Source of the DNA: Betaproteobacteria bacterium
GTDB lineage: Bacteria > Pseudomonadota > Gammaproteobacteria > Burkholderiales > Burkholderiaceae_C
Direction: 5' to 3'
Assembly (NCBI GenBank): GCA_009923345.1
Contig: RFTR01000042.1
Location: 1 to 11,931, forward strand
Length of the DNA: 11,931 bases
Shown here: positions 1 through 6,684 of the stretch, one piece after another
Layout: each line of letters opens with the position of its first letter
How positions within the stretch are numbered: the first letter of the stretch is position 1
The notes under the pieces: model-generated
Databases searched by the model: none
The model's input: only the letters and a program-made list of their open reading frames with translations
What the model was told of the DNA's origin: nothing
Program-made: the position numbers and the translations under genes

Positions 1-818
1 CTTTGTTGAAAGAGCACGGCATTGATCCCTTTATCGATTTGCCGGGTGTGGGCGCCAATTTGCAAGACCATTTGCAAATCCGCTCAGTCTTTAAAGTGCA
101 GGGGGTGGAGACGCTCAACACGCTGGCCAATAGTTGGTGGGGCAAGGCCAAGATTGGGATGGAATATGTGTTCAAGCGCAGCGGGCCGATGAGTATGGCG
201 CCTTCGCAATTGGGCGCCTTTACGCGCAGCAGCCCTGATCAGCCTTACACCAACATCGAATACCACGTGCAACCTTTGAGTTTGGATGCGTTTGGTGAAC
301 CGCTGCATAACTTCCCCGCGTTCACGGCGAGTGTGTGCAACCTCAACCCGACAAGCCGTGGCACGGTGCATATTGTGAGTCCCAAGTTTTCGGATGCTCC
401 CAAAATTGCGCCCAACTACTTGAGCACGGACGCAGACCGCAAAGTCGCGGCAGATTCTTTGCGCGTGACGCGACGCATCGCCGCCCAACCTGCTTTGGCG
501 AAATACCAGCCTGTGGAATGGAAGCCTGGCGTGCAATACCAAAGCGACGACGACTTGGCCCGTTTGGCGGGTGACATTGCCACCACTATCTTCCATCCCG
601 TGGGGACTGCGCGTATGGGACGCATCGACGATGCGCAAGCCGTGGTCGACCCAGAGTTGCGGGTGCGCGATGGCCGTGGCGGCGTGGTGCGCGGACTGAG
701 AGTGGTCGATGCCAGCGTGATGCCCACAATTACCAGTGGTAATACCAATAGCCCCACTTTGATGTTGGCCGAAAAGGCCGCGCAGTGGCTGACGCACGAG
801 GCGCTGGCGCATTCTTAA
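1..818 (+). CDS. GMC-family oxidoreductase (choline/alcohol dehydrogenase-like), C-terminal part
   Basis: This is the 3' portion of an FAD-dependent glucose-methanol-choline oxidoreductase; the 5' end, with the Rossmann FAD-binding motif, lies outside the window. The reading frame runs from base 3. Near the left edge LPGVGANLQDHL is the conserved GMC segment that follows the family's second signature. The C-terminal GMC domain ends with FHPVGTARMG, whose His (visible residue 198) matches the catalytic histidine, then VVDASVMPTITSGNTNSPT, whose Asn-x-Asn (visible residues 247-249) holds the second active-site position. Having Asn rather than His there resembles choline dehydrogenase and choline oxidase more than glucose oxidase. 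Family members oxidise an alcohol to an aldehyde or ketone with FAD; the substrate cannot be read from this fragment. The ORF ends at TAA. A CGGG-TTAG-CCCG hairpin (831-842) follows but lacks a T-tract. Family assignment is firm, substrate unknown. Confidence 0.93.
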   Translation, partial: LLKEHGIDPFIDLPGVGANLQDHLQIRSVFKVQGVETLNTLANSWWGKAKIGMEYVFKRSGPMSMAPSQLGAFTRSSPDQPYTNIEYHVQPLSLDAFGEPLHNFPAFTASVCNLNPTSRGTVHIVSPKFSDAPKIAPNYLSTDADRKVAADSLRVTRRIAAQPALAKYQPVEWKPGVQYQSDDDLARLAGDIATTIFHPVGTARMGRIDDAQAVVDPELRVRDGRGGVVRGLRVVDASVMPTITSGNTNSPTLMLAEKAAQWLTHEALAHS

Positions 819-851
819 TCTTCTTTGTCACGGGTTAGCCCGCAAGGGAAA

Positions 852-1003
852 CTCCTAGGCCCCATTGCGGTGCACCCCGTTTAAAGTTTGCCAACTCGCA
901 ACCAAGGTACACCGCAGTTGCAGAGGGTCCGAGGAGACGCATAACAAGCCCTGCACAAGCAGGGTGATTTTGAAAAAGGCACTGGGTAACTCCGGTGCCT
1001 TTT
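852..1003 (+). ncRNA. Candidate structured RNA or 5' leader upstream of the TSUP permease (family unknown)
   Basis: The gene-free stretch between the GMC gene and the permease folds on paper into a nested structure. The outer helix pairs 852-863 with 925-936 (10 of 12 pairs). The inner helix pairs 866-876 with 906-916 (10 of 11, seven uninterrupted). A short apical helix pairs 888-891 with 898-901. Then come a GC-rich hairpin, CCCTGC-ACAA-GCAGGG (949-964), and an intrinsic terminator (974-1003). Two long helices nested in 85 nt are unlikely by chance, but I could not test covariation. It could be a riboswitch or attenuator leader of the permease gene, a free-standing small RNA with its own terminator, or a structured 3' UTR of the GMC gene. 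I recognise no known family. No convincing promoter is visible just upstream. Confidence 0.4.
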
Positions 1004-1010
1004 ACTTTTC
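974..1010 (+). terminator. Intrinsic terminator, possibly bidirectional
   Basis: AAAAGGCAC (974-982) pairs perfectly with GTGCCTTTT (995-1003). Two G-C pairs and two G-T wobbles extend the stem inward, leaving a TAAC loop (987-990). The 3' side runs into TTTTACTTTTC, a fair U-tract. The A-run on the 5' side gives the minus strand a U-tract too, so it could work both ways. It ends 23 bp before the permease ATG, so a transcript entering from upstream must read through it to express the permease. Confidence 0.7.
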
Positions 1011-1026
1011 AGACCACAATCTGCAG

Positions 1027-1785
1027 ATGGAACTTGTATTAGCCACCTTGGCTTCGGCGCTCGCAGGGTTTATCGATTCAATTGTGGGTGGCGGCGGATT
1101 GGTTTTGTTGCCAGCGCTTTTTGCGCTCTACCCCACGGCGACGCCTGCCACTTTATTAGGGACCAATAAGAGTGCGTCGGTTTGGGGCACCACATTTGCA
1201 ACTTGGCAATACAGCCGGCGCGTAGCGATCAATTGGTCGGTCATGTTGCCAGCAGCCTGCATGGCAATGGCAGGCTCTTTTGTAGGCGCGTGGTGGGTGA
1301 CGCTTATTTCGCCAGATTTTTTACGCCAATTGCTACCCTTTGTTTTAGGCGCTGTATTGCTCTACACCCTGTGGCGCAAAGAAATGGGCCGCGACCATAC
1401 GCCTCGCTTTAGCGGTCGTGCTGAATTACTAGCCGCTTGCTCCGTAGGCTTGGTGATTGGTTTTTACGATGGGTTTTTCGGACCCGGCACGGGAAGCTTT
1501 TTCGTTTTCTTGTTGGTACGTTGGATGGGCTATGACTTTTTAAATGCTTCGGTGGCAGCCAAGTTGCTCAATCTCTCTAGCAACGCAGCTGCCTTGGTTT
1601 TGTTCACACTCAAGGGCCATGTTTGGTGGCACTTGGCGCTTCCTCTTGCGTTAGCCAATGTCGCGGGCAGTTTGCTTGGCACCCACATGGCGTTAAAGCA
1701 TGGCGCTGGGTTCGTACGCGTAATGTTCTTGGTGGTGGTCAGCGCCTTGATTTGCAAAACCAGTTTTGACGCATACATGCGTTAA
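1027..1785 (+). CDS. TSUP family (TauE/SafE, YfcA-like) membrane permease
   Basis: A hydrophobic 252-residue protein of usual length for the family, with the two TSUP half-repeats: AGFIDSIVGGGGL (residues 13-25) and GFYDGFFGPGTGSF (starting at residue 145). Both closely resemble E. coli YfcA. Several membrane segments are evident between and after them. TSUP proteins carry sulfur oxyanions or small organosulfur and organic acid anions across the inner membrane; the substrate here cannot be inferred. I chose ATG at 1027 because the open frame can be extended back to TTG at 865, but that stretch is hydrophilic, runs through the structured RNA and terminator, and would precede the natural N-terminus of the family. 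No clear Shine-Dalgarno precedes 1027. The gene converges on mrdA with 18 bp between stop codons and no visible terminator there. Confidence 0.88.
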   Translation: MELVLATLASALAGFIDSIVGGGGLVLLPALFALYPTATPATLLGTNKSASVWGTTFATWQYSRRVAINWSVMLPAACMAMAGSFVGAWWVTLISPDFLRQLLPFVLGAVLLYTLWRKEMGRDHTPRFSGRAELLAACSVGLVIGFYDGFFGPGTGSFFVFLLVRWMGYDFLNASVAAKLLNLSSNAAALVLFTLKGHVWWHLALPLALANVAGSLLGTHMALKHGAGFVRVMFLVVVSALICKTSFDAYMR

Positions 1786-1803
1786 ACGCGAACGTACGGC
1801 TTC

Positions 1804-3783
1804 TTAAGGCTTTACTGGGACTGCCGCTGCAGCGATACTTTTTGGGGGCCAAGGCACGTTGGCCACATCACGTGGCTTTCCGATTGGACGGGTCGCTTGG
1901 CCTTTTTGCACAGCGGCGATATCTTCTTCAGAGGGGTACAGACCCAAGATCATGAAGTCAAACACACGTCTGGCAATCGGCGCAGCGTTTTGCGCACCGA
2001 AGCCTGCATTCTCCACCACCATCGCCAAGGCAACCTTGGGCTCGTCTGCTGGCGCGAATGCAATGTACAAGGCGTGGTCGCGCATCCGTTCGTCCACCGT
2101 GGCTGCGTTGTACTTTTCGTTTTGCTTCACAGTGAAAACCTGCGCAGTTCCAGTTTTACCAGCGCTCACATATTGCGCACCGACAAAGCTAGTGGCCGAT
2201 GTGCCTTCGATGTTCACACCAATCATGGCGCGTTTGATGATGTCCAAGTTTTCTGGCGACAACGGCAACTGCCCAATTGGTTCTTTGGCCACGGGGGTGG
2301 GTGCTTTGGTTTCGACATCCAACACCTCGCGTACGATGTGTGGTCGCATCTTCAGACCGTTGTTTGCGATGGTGGCTGTGGCATGCGCCAGTTGCAACAT
2401 AGTGAAACTGTTGTAACCCTGTCCGATTCCAAGAGAAATGGTTTCGCCTGAATACCAGCGTTGTTGCTCAGCTTTTTTATAACTGGTGCGTTTCCACTCG
2501 GTAGAGGGCAAGATACCGCGCGACTCGCCCAAGATATCAATACCCGTGATTTGTCCAAACCCCAGTGGCTTCATTTGTTCGTAAATCAAATCCACGCCCA
2601 TATCGCGCGCCAGTGTGTAGTAGTAGGTATCACACGACTCGACAATCGACTTGTACATATCCACCACACCATGGCCGCCCTCTTTGTCATCGCGGAAACG
2701 GTGGTTACCAAACATGAAAAAGCCAGGGTCAGAAATCAATACTTTCTCTGAACGCTTACCTGTCTGCAATGCCGCCAACGCCATAAATGGCTTGTAAGTA
2801 GAGCCGGGAGGATAGGTTCCCCGTAACGCACGGTTAAGCAAAGGCTTATCAGGGGACTCGTTCAAAGCCTGCCAGTTATCTGCATCAATGCCGTCGACAA
2901 ACAAGTTGGGGTCAAACGTGGGCTTACTAACAAACGCCAACACCTCGCCAGTTTTTGGGTCCAACGCCACCAAAGCACCACGGCGCGTCCCATACAAATC
3001 TTCGACCAGTTTTTGCAACTTGATGTCGATAGACAACACCACGCTGTTACCAGGTATGGATTGACTGCTGTTGAGTCGACGCACAGCACGTCCACCAGCT
3101 GAGGTCTCCATCTCTTGCACGCCAGTTGTGCCATGTAATTGGTGTTCATAGCTTTGCTCAACGCCTAATTTGCCAATGTATTCGGTACCGCGATAGTTGC
3201 CTGCGTCTTCTGACTCTTCGATCTTGGCTTTTTCGCTGGTGTTGATTCGGCCGATGTAGCCAATCACATGGCTAGCCAATTGCTCGTAGGGATAGTTACG
3301 AAATAAACGCGCGCGAATTTCAACGCCAGGGAAACGGTAACGCTGCGCGGCAAATCGCGCCACTTCTTCATCGGTTAATCGGTTACGGATCGGGACCGAA
3401 TCAATGCTTTTGGATTCGTCCACTTGTTTTTTAAATCGGCGTTTATCGCGCGGCTGAATATCGATGATGCCCGAGAGTTGCTCGATCACTTCTTCAACCG
3501 GCGCAATCACTTTTGATGGTGTGATTTCTAATGTGTAAGCCGAATAGTTCGTTGCCAGCACTACTCCATTTCGGTCCATGATGACACCACGATTTGGCAC
3601 GATTGGGACGATGGCGGTGCGGTTACTCTCAGCCGCAGCATTGAGTTCGTCATAACGAATCACTTGCAAATAAAACAATCGCAAGAACAAAACCCCCAGC
3701 GCAATGAGGATTGCCAATGTCACCACAAACACCCGCGACCTGAAACGGTTCAGGTCCATTTGAATGTTGCGGATCACATTCAT
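1804..3783 (-). CDS. mrdA: Penicillin-binding protein 2 (peptidoglycan DD-transpeptidase, elongasome)
   Basis: A class B PBP of 659 residues. It cross-links peptidoglycan on the periplasmic side during lateral-wall elongation, working with the RodA glycosyltransferase and MreBCD. A single N-terminal membrane anchor lies at about residues 18-38, followed by the conserved PNRGVIMDRNG (63-73), the dimerisation/pedestal region, and the transpeptidase domain. All three active-site motifs are present: STYK with nucleophile Ser328 and Lys331, SCD (Ser383, Asp385), and KTG starting at Lys543. Ser328 matches the position in E. coli PBP2 (Ser330). IGQGYNSFTMLQLAHATA is typical of the family. The ATG overlaps the mreD stop as ATGA; no Shine-Dalgarno is seen, so translation is probably coupled to mreD. 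It is the last gene of the mre operon in this window; rodA does not follow. Confidence 0.97.
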   Translation of the reverse strand: MNVIRNIQMDLNRFRSRVFVVTLAILIALGVLFLRLFYLQVIRYDELNAAAESNRTAIVPIVPNRGVIMDRNGVVLATNYSAYTLEITPSKVIAPVEEVIEQLSGIIDIQPRDKRRFKKQVDESKSIDSVPIRNRLTDEEVARFAAQRYRFPGVEIRARLFRNYPYEQLASHVIGYIGRINTSEKAKIEESEDAGNYRGTEYIGKLGVEQSYEHQLHGTTGVQEMETSAGGRAVRRLNSSQSIPGNSVVLSIDIKLQKLVEDLYGTRRGALVALDPKTGEVLAFVSKPTFDPNLFVDGIDADNWQALNESPDKPLLNRALRGTYPPGSTYKPFMALAALQTGKRSEKVLISDPGFFMFGNHRFRDDKEGGHGVVDMYKSIVESCDTYYYTLARDMGVDLIYEQMKPLGFGQITGIDILGESRGILPSTEWKRTSYKKAEQQRWYSGETISLGIGQGYNSFTMLQLAHATATIANNGLKMRPHIVREVLDVETKAPTPVAKEPIGQLPLSPENLDIIKRAMIGVNIEGTSATSFVGAQYVSAGKTGTAQVFTVKQNEKYNAATVDERMRDHALYIAFAPADEPKVALAMVVENAGFGAQNAAPIARRVFDFMILGLYPSEEDIAAVQKGQATRPIGKPRDVANVPWPPKSIAAAAVPVKP

Positions 3784-4310
3784 AAGGGGCGATGCGCGTC
3801 TGGGTTAGGTGCGCGCCTTTGCGGTGCTAGCAAGATCACACTCAGGATGGGCCACAGCGCAGCTTCTAACAAAGGCGCTAAAAATAAAGACCAACCGGGA
3901 AACAAAGCGCCAGAAGCCATGCGTACCGTCAATTCCAACGCATGTCCTGTTAAAAACAATGGCAACACTTGCATGGCCTGTGAAGGCACGGTAAACCATA
4001 GCAATCGGCGATGGATCATGAGCGAGAAAAATCCTAAGGCGGTATAGGTCAACGCATGTTGTCCCATCAAGGTGGCTTGATGCACGTCACTCGCAACACC
4101 AAAGAAAAAGGCCACACCAATACCGACTAACCGCGGTTGGTGAATGCACCAAAACACCAAAGTCACTGCCAGTAAATCTGGTGTCCATGCCGCATTGCCC
4201 AATAAGCTGATGTTGGTGAGCATGTTGACTAACAAGGCCAGTAGCAAAGTCATCAAAACAAATAAGGGATTAGCAGGCAACAAAAGTTGCTGGCCGCGCG
4301 GCATGATCAT
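3780..4310 (-). CDS. mreD: Rod shape-determining protein MreD
   Basis: A 176-residue integral membrane protein with about five or six predicted hydrophobic segments (roughly residues 15-35, 43-58, 62-75, 86-100, 112-130 and 142-162). The central PDLLAVTLVFWCIHQPR and the following GVASDVHQATLMGQHAL match the MreD pattern, including the acidic residue after the third segment. The basic tail after LAPQRRAP is cytoplasmic in character. MreD is an inner-membrane partner of MreC in the elongasome. Its length is close to E. coli MreD (162 aa). The start is ATG at 4310 because a near-perfect Shine-Dalgarno lies six bases upstream, inside the last mreC codons; a second in-frame ATG two codons later is less well spaced. 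Its start overlaps the mreC stop and its stop overlaps the mrdA start, each as ATGA. Confidence 0.93.
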   Translation of the reverse strand: MIMPRGQQLLLPANPLFVLMTLLLALLVNMLTNISLLGNAAWTPDLLAVTLVFWCIHQPRLVGIGVAFFFGVASDVHQATLMGQHALTYTALGFFSLMIHRRLLWFTVPSQAMQVLPLFLTGHALELTVRMASGALFPGWSLFLAPLLEAALWPILSVILLAPQRRAPNPDAHRPL

Positions 4311-5227
4311 CGACGACCTCCTTTGATCATGCCTAAGGGCTGAGGTTTCTCGATCACGGGACGTGCTGGCAATTGGGCTGTGAGCGGTTCAATCACCATC
4401 ACATGTCTGGCACCCTGCACATGACCAACGGGTTCACACAAGATGCGGGCAAAAGCAGTTTCCGCACGGCGCTCTACTTTGGTCACGATGCCAACTGGGA
4501 CACCTGGAGGATAGACCCCATCCACACCACTGGTGGTGAGTTGGTCGCCGACTTCAATGTCCGCATTGGTCGCCATAAAACGCAACTCCATCAAGGGTGC
4601 GCCGCCTGACTCGCCATACGCTACGCCGCGTGCACCTGTCCGGGTGTTGAGCACTGGTATGGAATGCTCACGGTCAGTTACCAAAGTCACTTCACTCACC
4701 AGTGGCAATACGCGTGTCACTTGGCCCAAGATACCGTACTCGTCCATGACAGGAGCGCTAGTCTTCACACCGTTTGTCATCCCCTTGTTGATGATGAGTT
4801 TGCGGGTGTAGGGGTCTGCCGCGTCATACAACACCTCAGCTACAAAACCTACGGTGTTGAGCCGCTCATTCAAACTTAGTAAGCCTCTGAGCTGTTTGTT
4901 TTCTAATATGAGCTGTTCGACTTGCGCAGCACGTTGAGCTTGCAGCAATAGTTTTTGACGCATATCTTTCGCATCTGCCTGCGCGTCTTGTAGAGACTCT
5001 AAATATTCACCGCTGTACTGCGCAAATGCTTGCGGGCGCATCGCTAACCACTGCACAGGATAAAGGGCTACCGATAAAGCAGCACGCAATGGTTGTGTCA
5101 CGTTGAAGCGCACATCTGCGACCATCAACAAAACAGAGAGGGCACTGAAGAACAGCAGTTTGGAGATTGCTGACGGCCCTTGTTTAAAAAAGGCCGGGGG
5201 GGTTCTGTCTAGGGTGCCAAGTGGCAC
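4307..5227 (-). CDS. mreC: Rod shape-determining protein MreC
   Basis: A 306-residue bitopic membrane protein that scaffolds the elongasome in the periplasm and activates PBP2. The N-terminus MPLGTLDRTPPAFFKQGPS is typical of Burkholderiales MreC as I recall it. A membrane segment lies at about residues 21-40, a Gln/Leu/Glu-rich stretch likely to be coiled coil at about 72-118, then the two beta-domains with DPYTRKLIINKGMTNGV (138-154) and TSGVDGVYPPGVPVGIV (232-248). The start is GTG at 5227, four bases after the mreB stop; no strong Shine-Dalgarno is visible, so coupling to mreB is likely. A run of seven C and then six T occupies codons 9-14. The stop overlaps the mreD start. The protein ends soon after the beta-domain, without the long Pro/Gln-rich tail of E. 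coli MreC. Confidence 0.95.
   Translation of the reverse strand: MPLGTLDRTPPAFFKQGPSAISKLLFFSALSVLLMVADVRFNVTQPLRAALSVALYPVQWLAMRPQAFAQYSGEYLESLQDAQADAKDMRQKLLLQAQRAAQVEQLILENKQLRGLLSLNERLNTVGFVAEVLYDAADPYTRKLIINKGMTNGVKTSAPVMDEYGILGQVTRVLPLVSEVTLVTDREHSIPVLNTRTGARGVAYGESGGAPLMELRFMATNADIEVGDQLTTSGVDGVYPPGVPVGIVTKVERRAETAFARILCEPVGHVQGARHVMVIEPLTAQLPARPVIEKPQPLGMIKGGRR
4316..4324 (-). promoter_or_regulatory. Strong Shine-Dalgarno for mreD inside the mreC 3' end
   Basis: On the minus strand AAAGGAGGT is complementary to the 16S anti-Shine-Dalgarno. Six bases (TCGTCG) separate the GGAGG core plus T from the mreD ATG at 4310. The same bases encode the last MreC residues (IKGGRR, stop). It fixes the mreD start and is the only consensus-grade ribosome site in the mre operon. 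Confidence 0.85.
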
Positions 5228-5231
5228 AGTG

Positions 5232-6275
5232 TTATTCGCTCGTAAAGATGGAGCCTAAGCGGTCCATACGTTCTAAGGCCAAGCCGCATCCGCGCACCAC
5301 ACAAGTGAGTGGGTCTTCGGCCACCAAAACAGGCAAGCCAGTTTCTTCAGCCAACAAGCGGTCTAGATCACGCAGCAAAGCGCCACCACCGGTGAGCATC
5401 ATGCCGCGCTCGGCAATGTCTGCACCGAGTTCTGGCGGTGTTTGTTCCAAAGCGTTTTTCACAGCAGACACGATGTTGTTCAATGGGTCGGTCAATGCTT
5501 CCAAGATTTCGTTCGAAGAAATCGTGAAAGAACGTGGCACGCCTTCCGACAAGTTGCGGCCCTTAACTTCCATTTCTTTGACTTCAGAGCCTGGGAATGC
5601 TGAGCCGATTTTTTTCTTGATCGCCTCTGCCGTAGGTTCACCAATCAACATGCCGTAGTTGCGACGGATGTAATTGATGATGGCTTCGTCAAACTTATCA
5701 CCACCGACGCGCACACTGCCTTTGTAGACCATGCCGCCTAAGGAAATCACGCCGACCTCAGTAGTACCACCACCAATATCGACCACCATCGAACCAGATG
5801 CGTCTGACACGGGCAAGCCCGAGCCAATCGCTGCGGCCATCGGTTCTTCAATCAAATAAACCTCAGACGCGCCAGCACCCAAAGCAGATTCGCGAATCGC
5901 ACGACGCTCGACTTGGGTAGAACCGCAAGGCACACAAATGATGATGCGCGGGCTAGGCTTTAACACCGAACGTGGATGCACCATCTTGATAAATTGCTTG
6001 AGCATTTGCTCCGTCACGGTGAAGTCAGCGATCACGCCGTCTTTCATGGGACGAATAGCTTCGATGTTGCCTGGCACTTTGCCCAACATAGCTTTGGCCT
6101 CATGACCTACCGCTTGAATGGTCTTCTTGCCTTGGGGGCCACCTTCGTGACGAATAGACACCACGGATGGCTCATCGAGCACGATACCGCGGTCACGAAC
6201 ATAAATCAGGGTATTGGCGGTACCTAAGTCAATTGCCAAGTCGGTAGAGAAATACCGACGAAAAGATCCAAACAT
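5232..6275 (-). CDS. mreB: Rod shape-determining protein MreB (actin-like)
   Basis: The bacterial actin that forms membrane-bound filaments and orients the elongasome. It has the expected 347 residues. ATPase motifs are all present: phosphate-1 DLGTANTLIY (residue 16 onward), phosphate-2 VVDIGGGTTEVGV (Asp166), and the adenosine motif LTGGGALL (294 onward). The N-terminal MFGSFRRYFS is probably the membrane-binding amphipathic stretch. The frame can be extended four codons to a TTG at 6287, but ATG at 6275 gives the family N-terminus and has GAGG six bases upstream, so I chose it. It is the first gene of mreB-mreC-mreD-mrdA and is transcribed away from gatC, so the operon promoter should lie in the 90-bp gap or inside the gatC 5' end. 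Confidence 0.98.
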   Translation of the reverse strand: MFGSFRRYFSTDLAIDLGTANTLIYVRDRGIVLDEPSVVSIRHEGGPQGKKTIQAVGHEAKAMLGKVPGNIEAIRPMKDGVIADFTVTEQMLKQFIKMVHPRSVLKPSPRIIICVPCGSTQVERRAIRESALGAGASEVYLIEEPMAAAIGSGLPVSDASGSMVVDIGGGTTEVGVISLGGMVYKGSVRVGGDKFDEAIINYIRRNYGMLIGEPTAEAIKKKIGSAFPGSEVKEMEVKGRNLSEGVPRSFTISSNEILEALTDPLNNIVSAVKNALEQTPPELGADIAERGMMLTGGGALLRDLDRLLAEETGLPVLVAEDPLTCVVRGCGLALERMDRLGSIFTSE

Positions 6276-6365
6276 GGCCGTCCTCAAACGAAGCGCGCAA
6301 TCGCGAACACAAAGGCGAGATAATACCGCATCACCCGTAAATCACGGGTTTTCTGCTGCTTAAAT
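6276..6365. promoter_or_regulatory. Divergent intergenic region mreB/gatC with inverted repeat
   Basis: Both operons must start from or near these 90 bp. GATAAT (6319-6324, plus) and TATTAT (6320-6325, read on minus) are -10-like and overlap, but neither has a good -35 at 16-18 bp, so this is only a candidate divergent promoter. A perfect inverted repeat, ACCCGT-AAATC-ACGGGT, lies at 6333-6349 and is followed on the plus strand by TTTT. It would sit at the 5' end of a gatC transcript started from the GATAAT box, or serve as an operator. No Shine-Dalgarno is visible in front of gatC. Confidence 0.45.
6282..6285 (-). promoter_or_regulatory. Ribosome-binding site deciding the mreB start
   Basis: GAGG on the minus strand, six bases before ATG at 6275. 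The alternative TTG at 6287 begins upstream of this site and would bury it inside the coding region, which argues for the ATG. Confidence 0.6.
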
Positions 6366-6674
6366 ATGTCTTTGACCACCCTCGATATTCAACGAATCGC
6401 CAATTTGGCGCGGCTAGCGCTGCAACCTGACGAAGAAGCGCGCATGCTCGACAAAATCAATAACTTCTTTGGCATCGTTGAACAAATCAGCGCTGTTGAC
6501 ACCAAAGGTGTGGTTCCAATGGCGCATCCTGTCGACGCCATGCGTAATACCCCTGATATAGCATTGCGTTTACGCGCTGATATGGTCAGCGAACCTAACC
6601 AGCGAGAAGCTAACCAACAAAGTGCTCCTGCGGTTGAAAACGGTTTGTTCTTAGTTCCTAAAGTGATTGAGTGA
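6366..6674 (+). CDS. gatC: Asp-tRNA(Asn)/Glu-tRNA(Gln) amidotransferase subunit C
   Basis: A 102-residue protein of normal GatC length. The N-terminal IQRIANLARLAL helix, the following NNFFGIVEQISAVDTKGV and the VVPMAHPV segment are the family hallmarks. GatC wraps around GatA and steadies its contact with GatB in the GatCAB complex, which converts mischarged Asp-tRNA(Asn) and/or Glu-tRNA(Gln) to the amidated forms. The C-terminal GLFLVPKVIE is also typical. ATG at 6366 gives the expected N-terminus. It has no recognisable Shine-Dalgarno (preceding bases CTGCTTAAAT), so initiation may be weak or depend on a short leader. It is first in gatC-gatA-gatB and lies back-to-back with mreB. Confidence 0.95.
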   Translation: MSLTTLDIQRIANLARLALQPDEEARMLDKINNFFGIVEQISAVDTKGVVPMAHPVDAMRNTPDIALRLRADMVSEPNQREANQQSAPAVENGLFLVPKVIE

Positions 6675-6684
6675 GTTGAAATTC

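Noticed and set aside
84..812. 242-codon open frame antisense to the GMC gene
   Set aside because: Arg/His-rich composition with no recognisable domain, lying fully opposite a clear GMC coding frame; a shadow.
831..842. CGGG-TTAG-CCCG hairpin as terminator of the GMC gene
   Set aside because: Only a 4-bp stem with no T-tract after it; too weak to call.
852..965. Guanidine-I (ykkC) riboswitch, suggested by CTAGG (855-859) and GGTCCGAG (926-933)
   Set aside because: The later conserved parts of that motif (ACACGG and the AAAGCCCGGGAG segment) are missing and the intervening helix does not match. The resemblance looks accidental; an Rfam scan would settle it.
865..1026. Upstream in-frame extension of the TSUP permease to TTG 865
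   Set aside because: The extra 54 residues are hydrophilic, unlike the family N-terminus, and the DNA is occupied by paired stems and a terminator. ATG 1027 gives the expected 252-residue protein.
1859..2451. Two overlapping open frames of about 185 codons on the plus strand inside mrdA
   Set aside because: They lie opposite the PBP2 transpeptidase domain, which carries intact catalytic motifs; neither looks like a real protein.
5181..5191. TTTTTTAAAC in mreC as a -1 frameshift site (contains the UUUAAAC heptamer)
   Set aside because: The mreC frame reads TTT TTT AAA CAA, which is not the phase needed for a -1 slip, and mreC continues normally in the zero frame.
6276..6287. TTG 6287 as the mreB start
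   Set aside because: It adds four residues not typical of MreB and would place the GAGG ribosome site inside the coding region.
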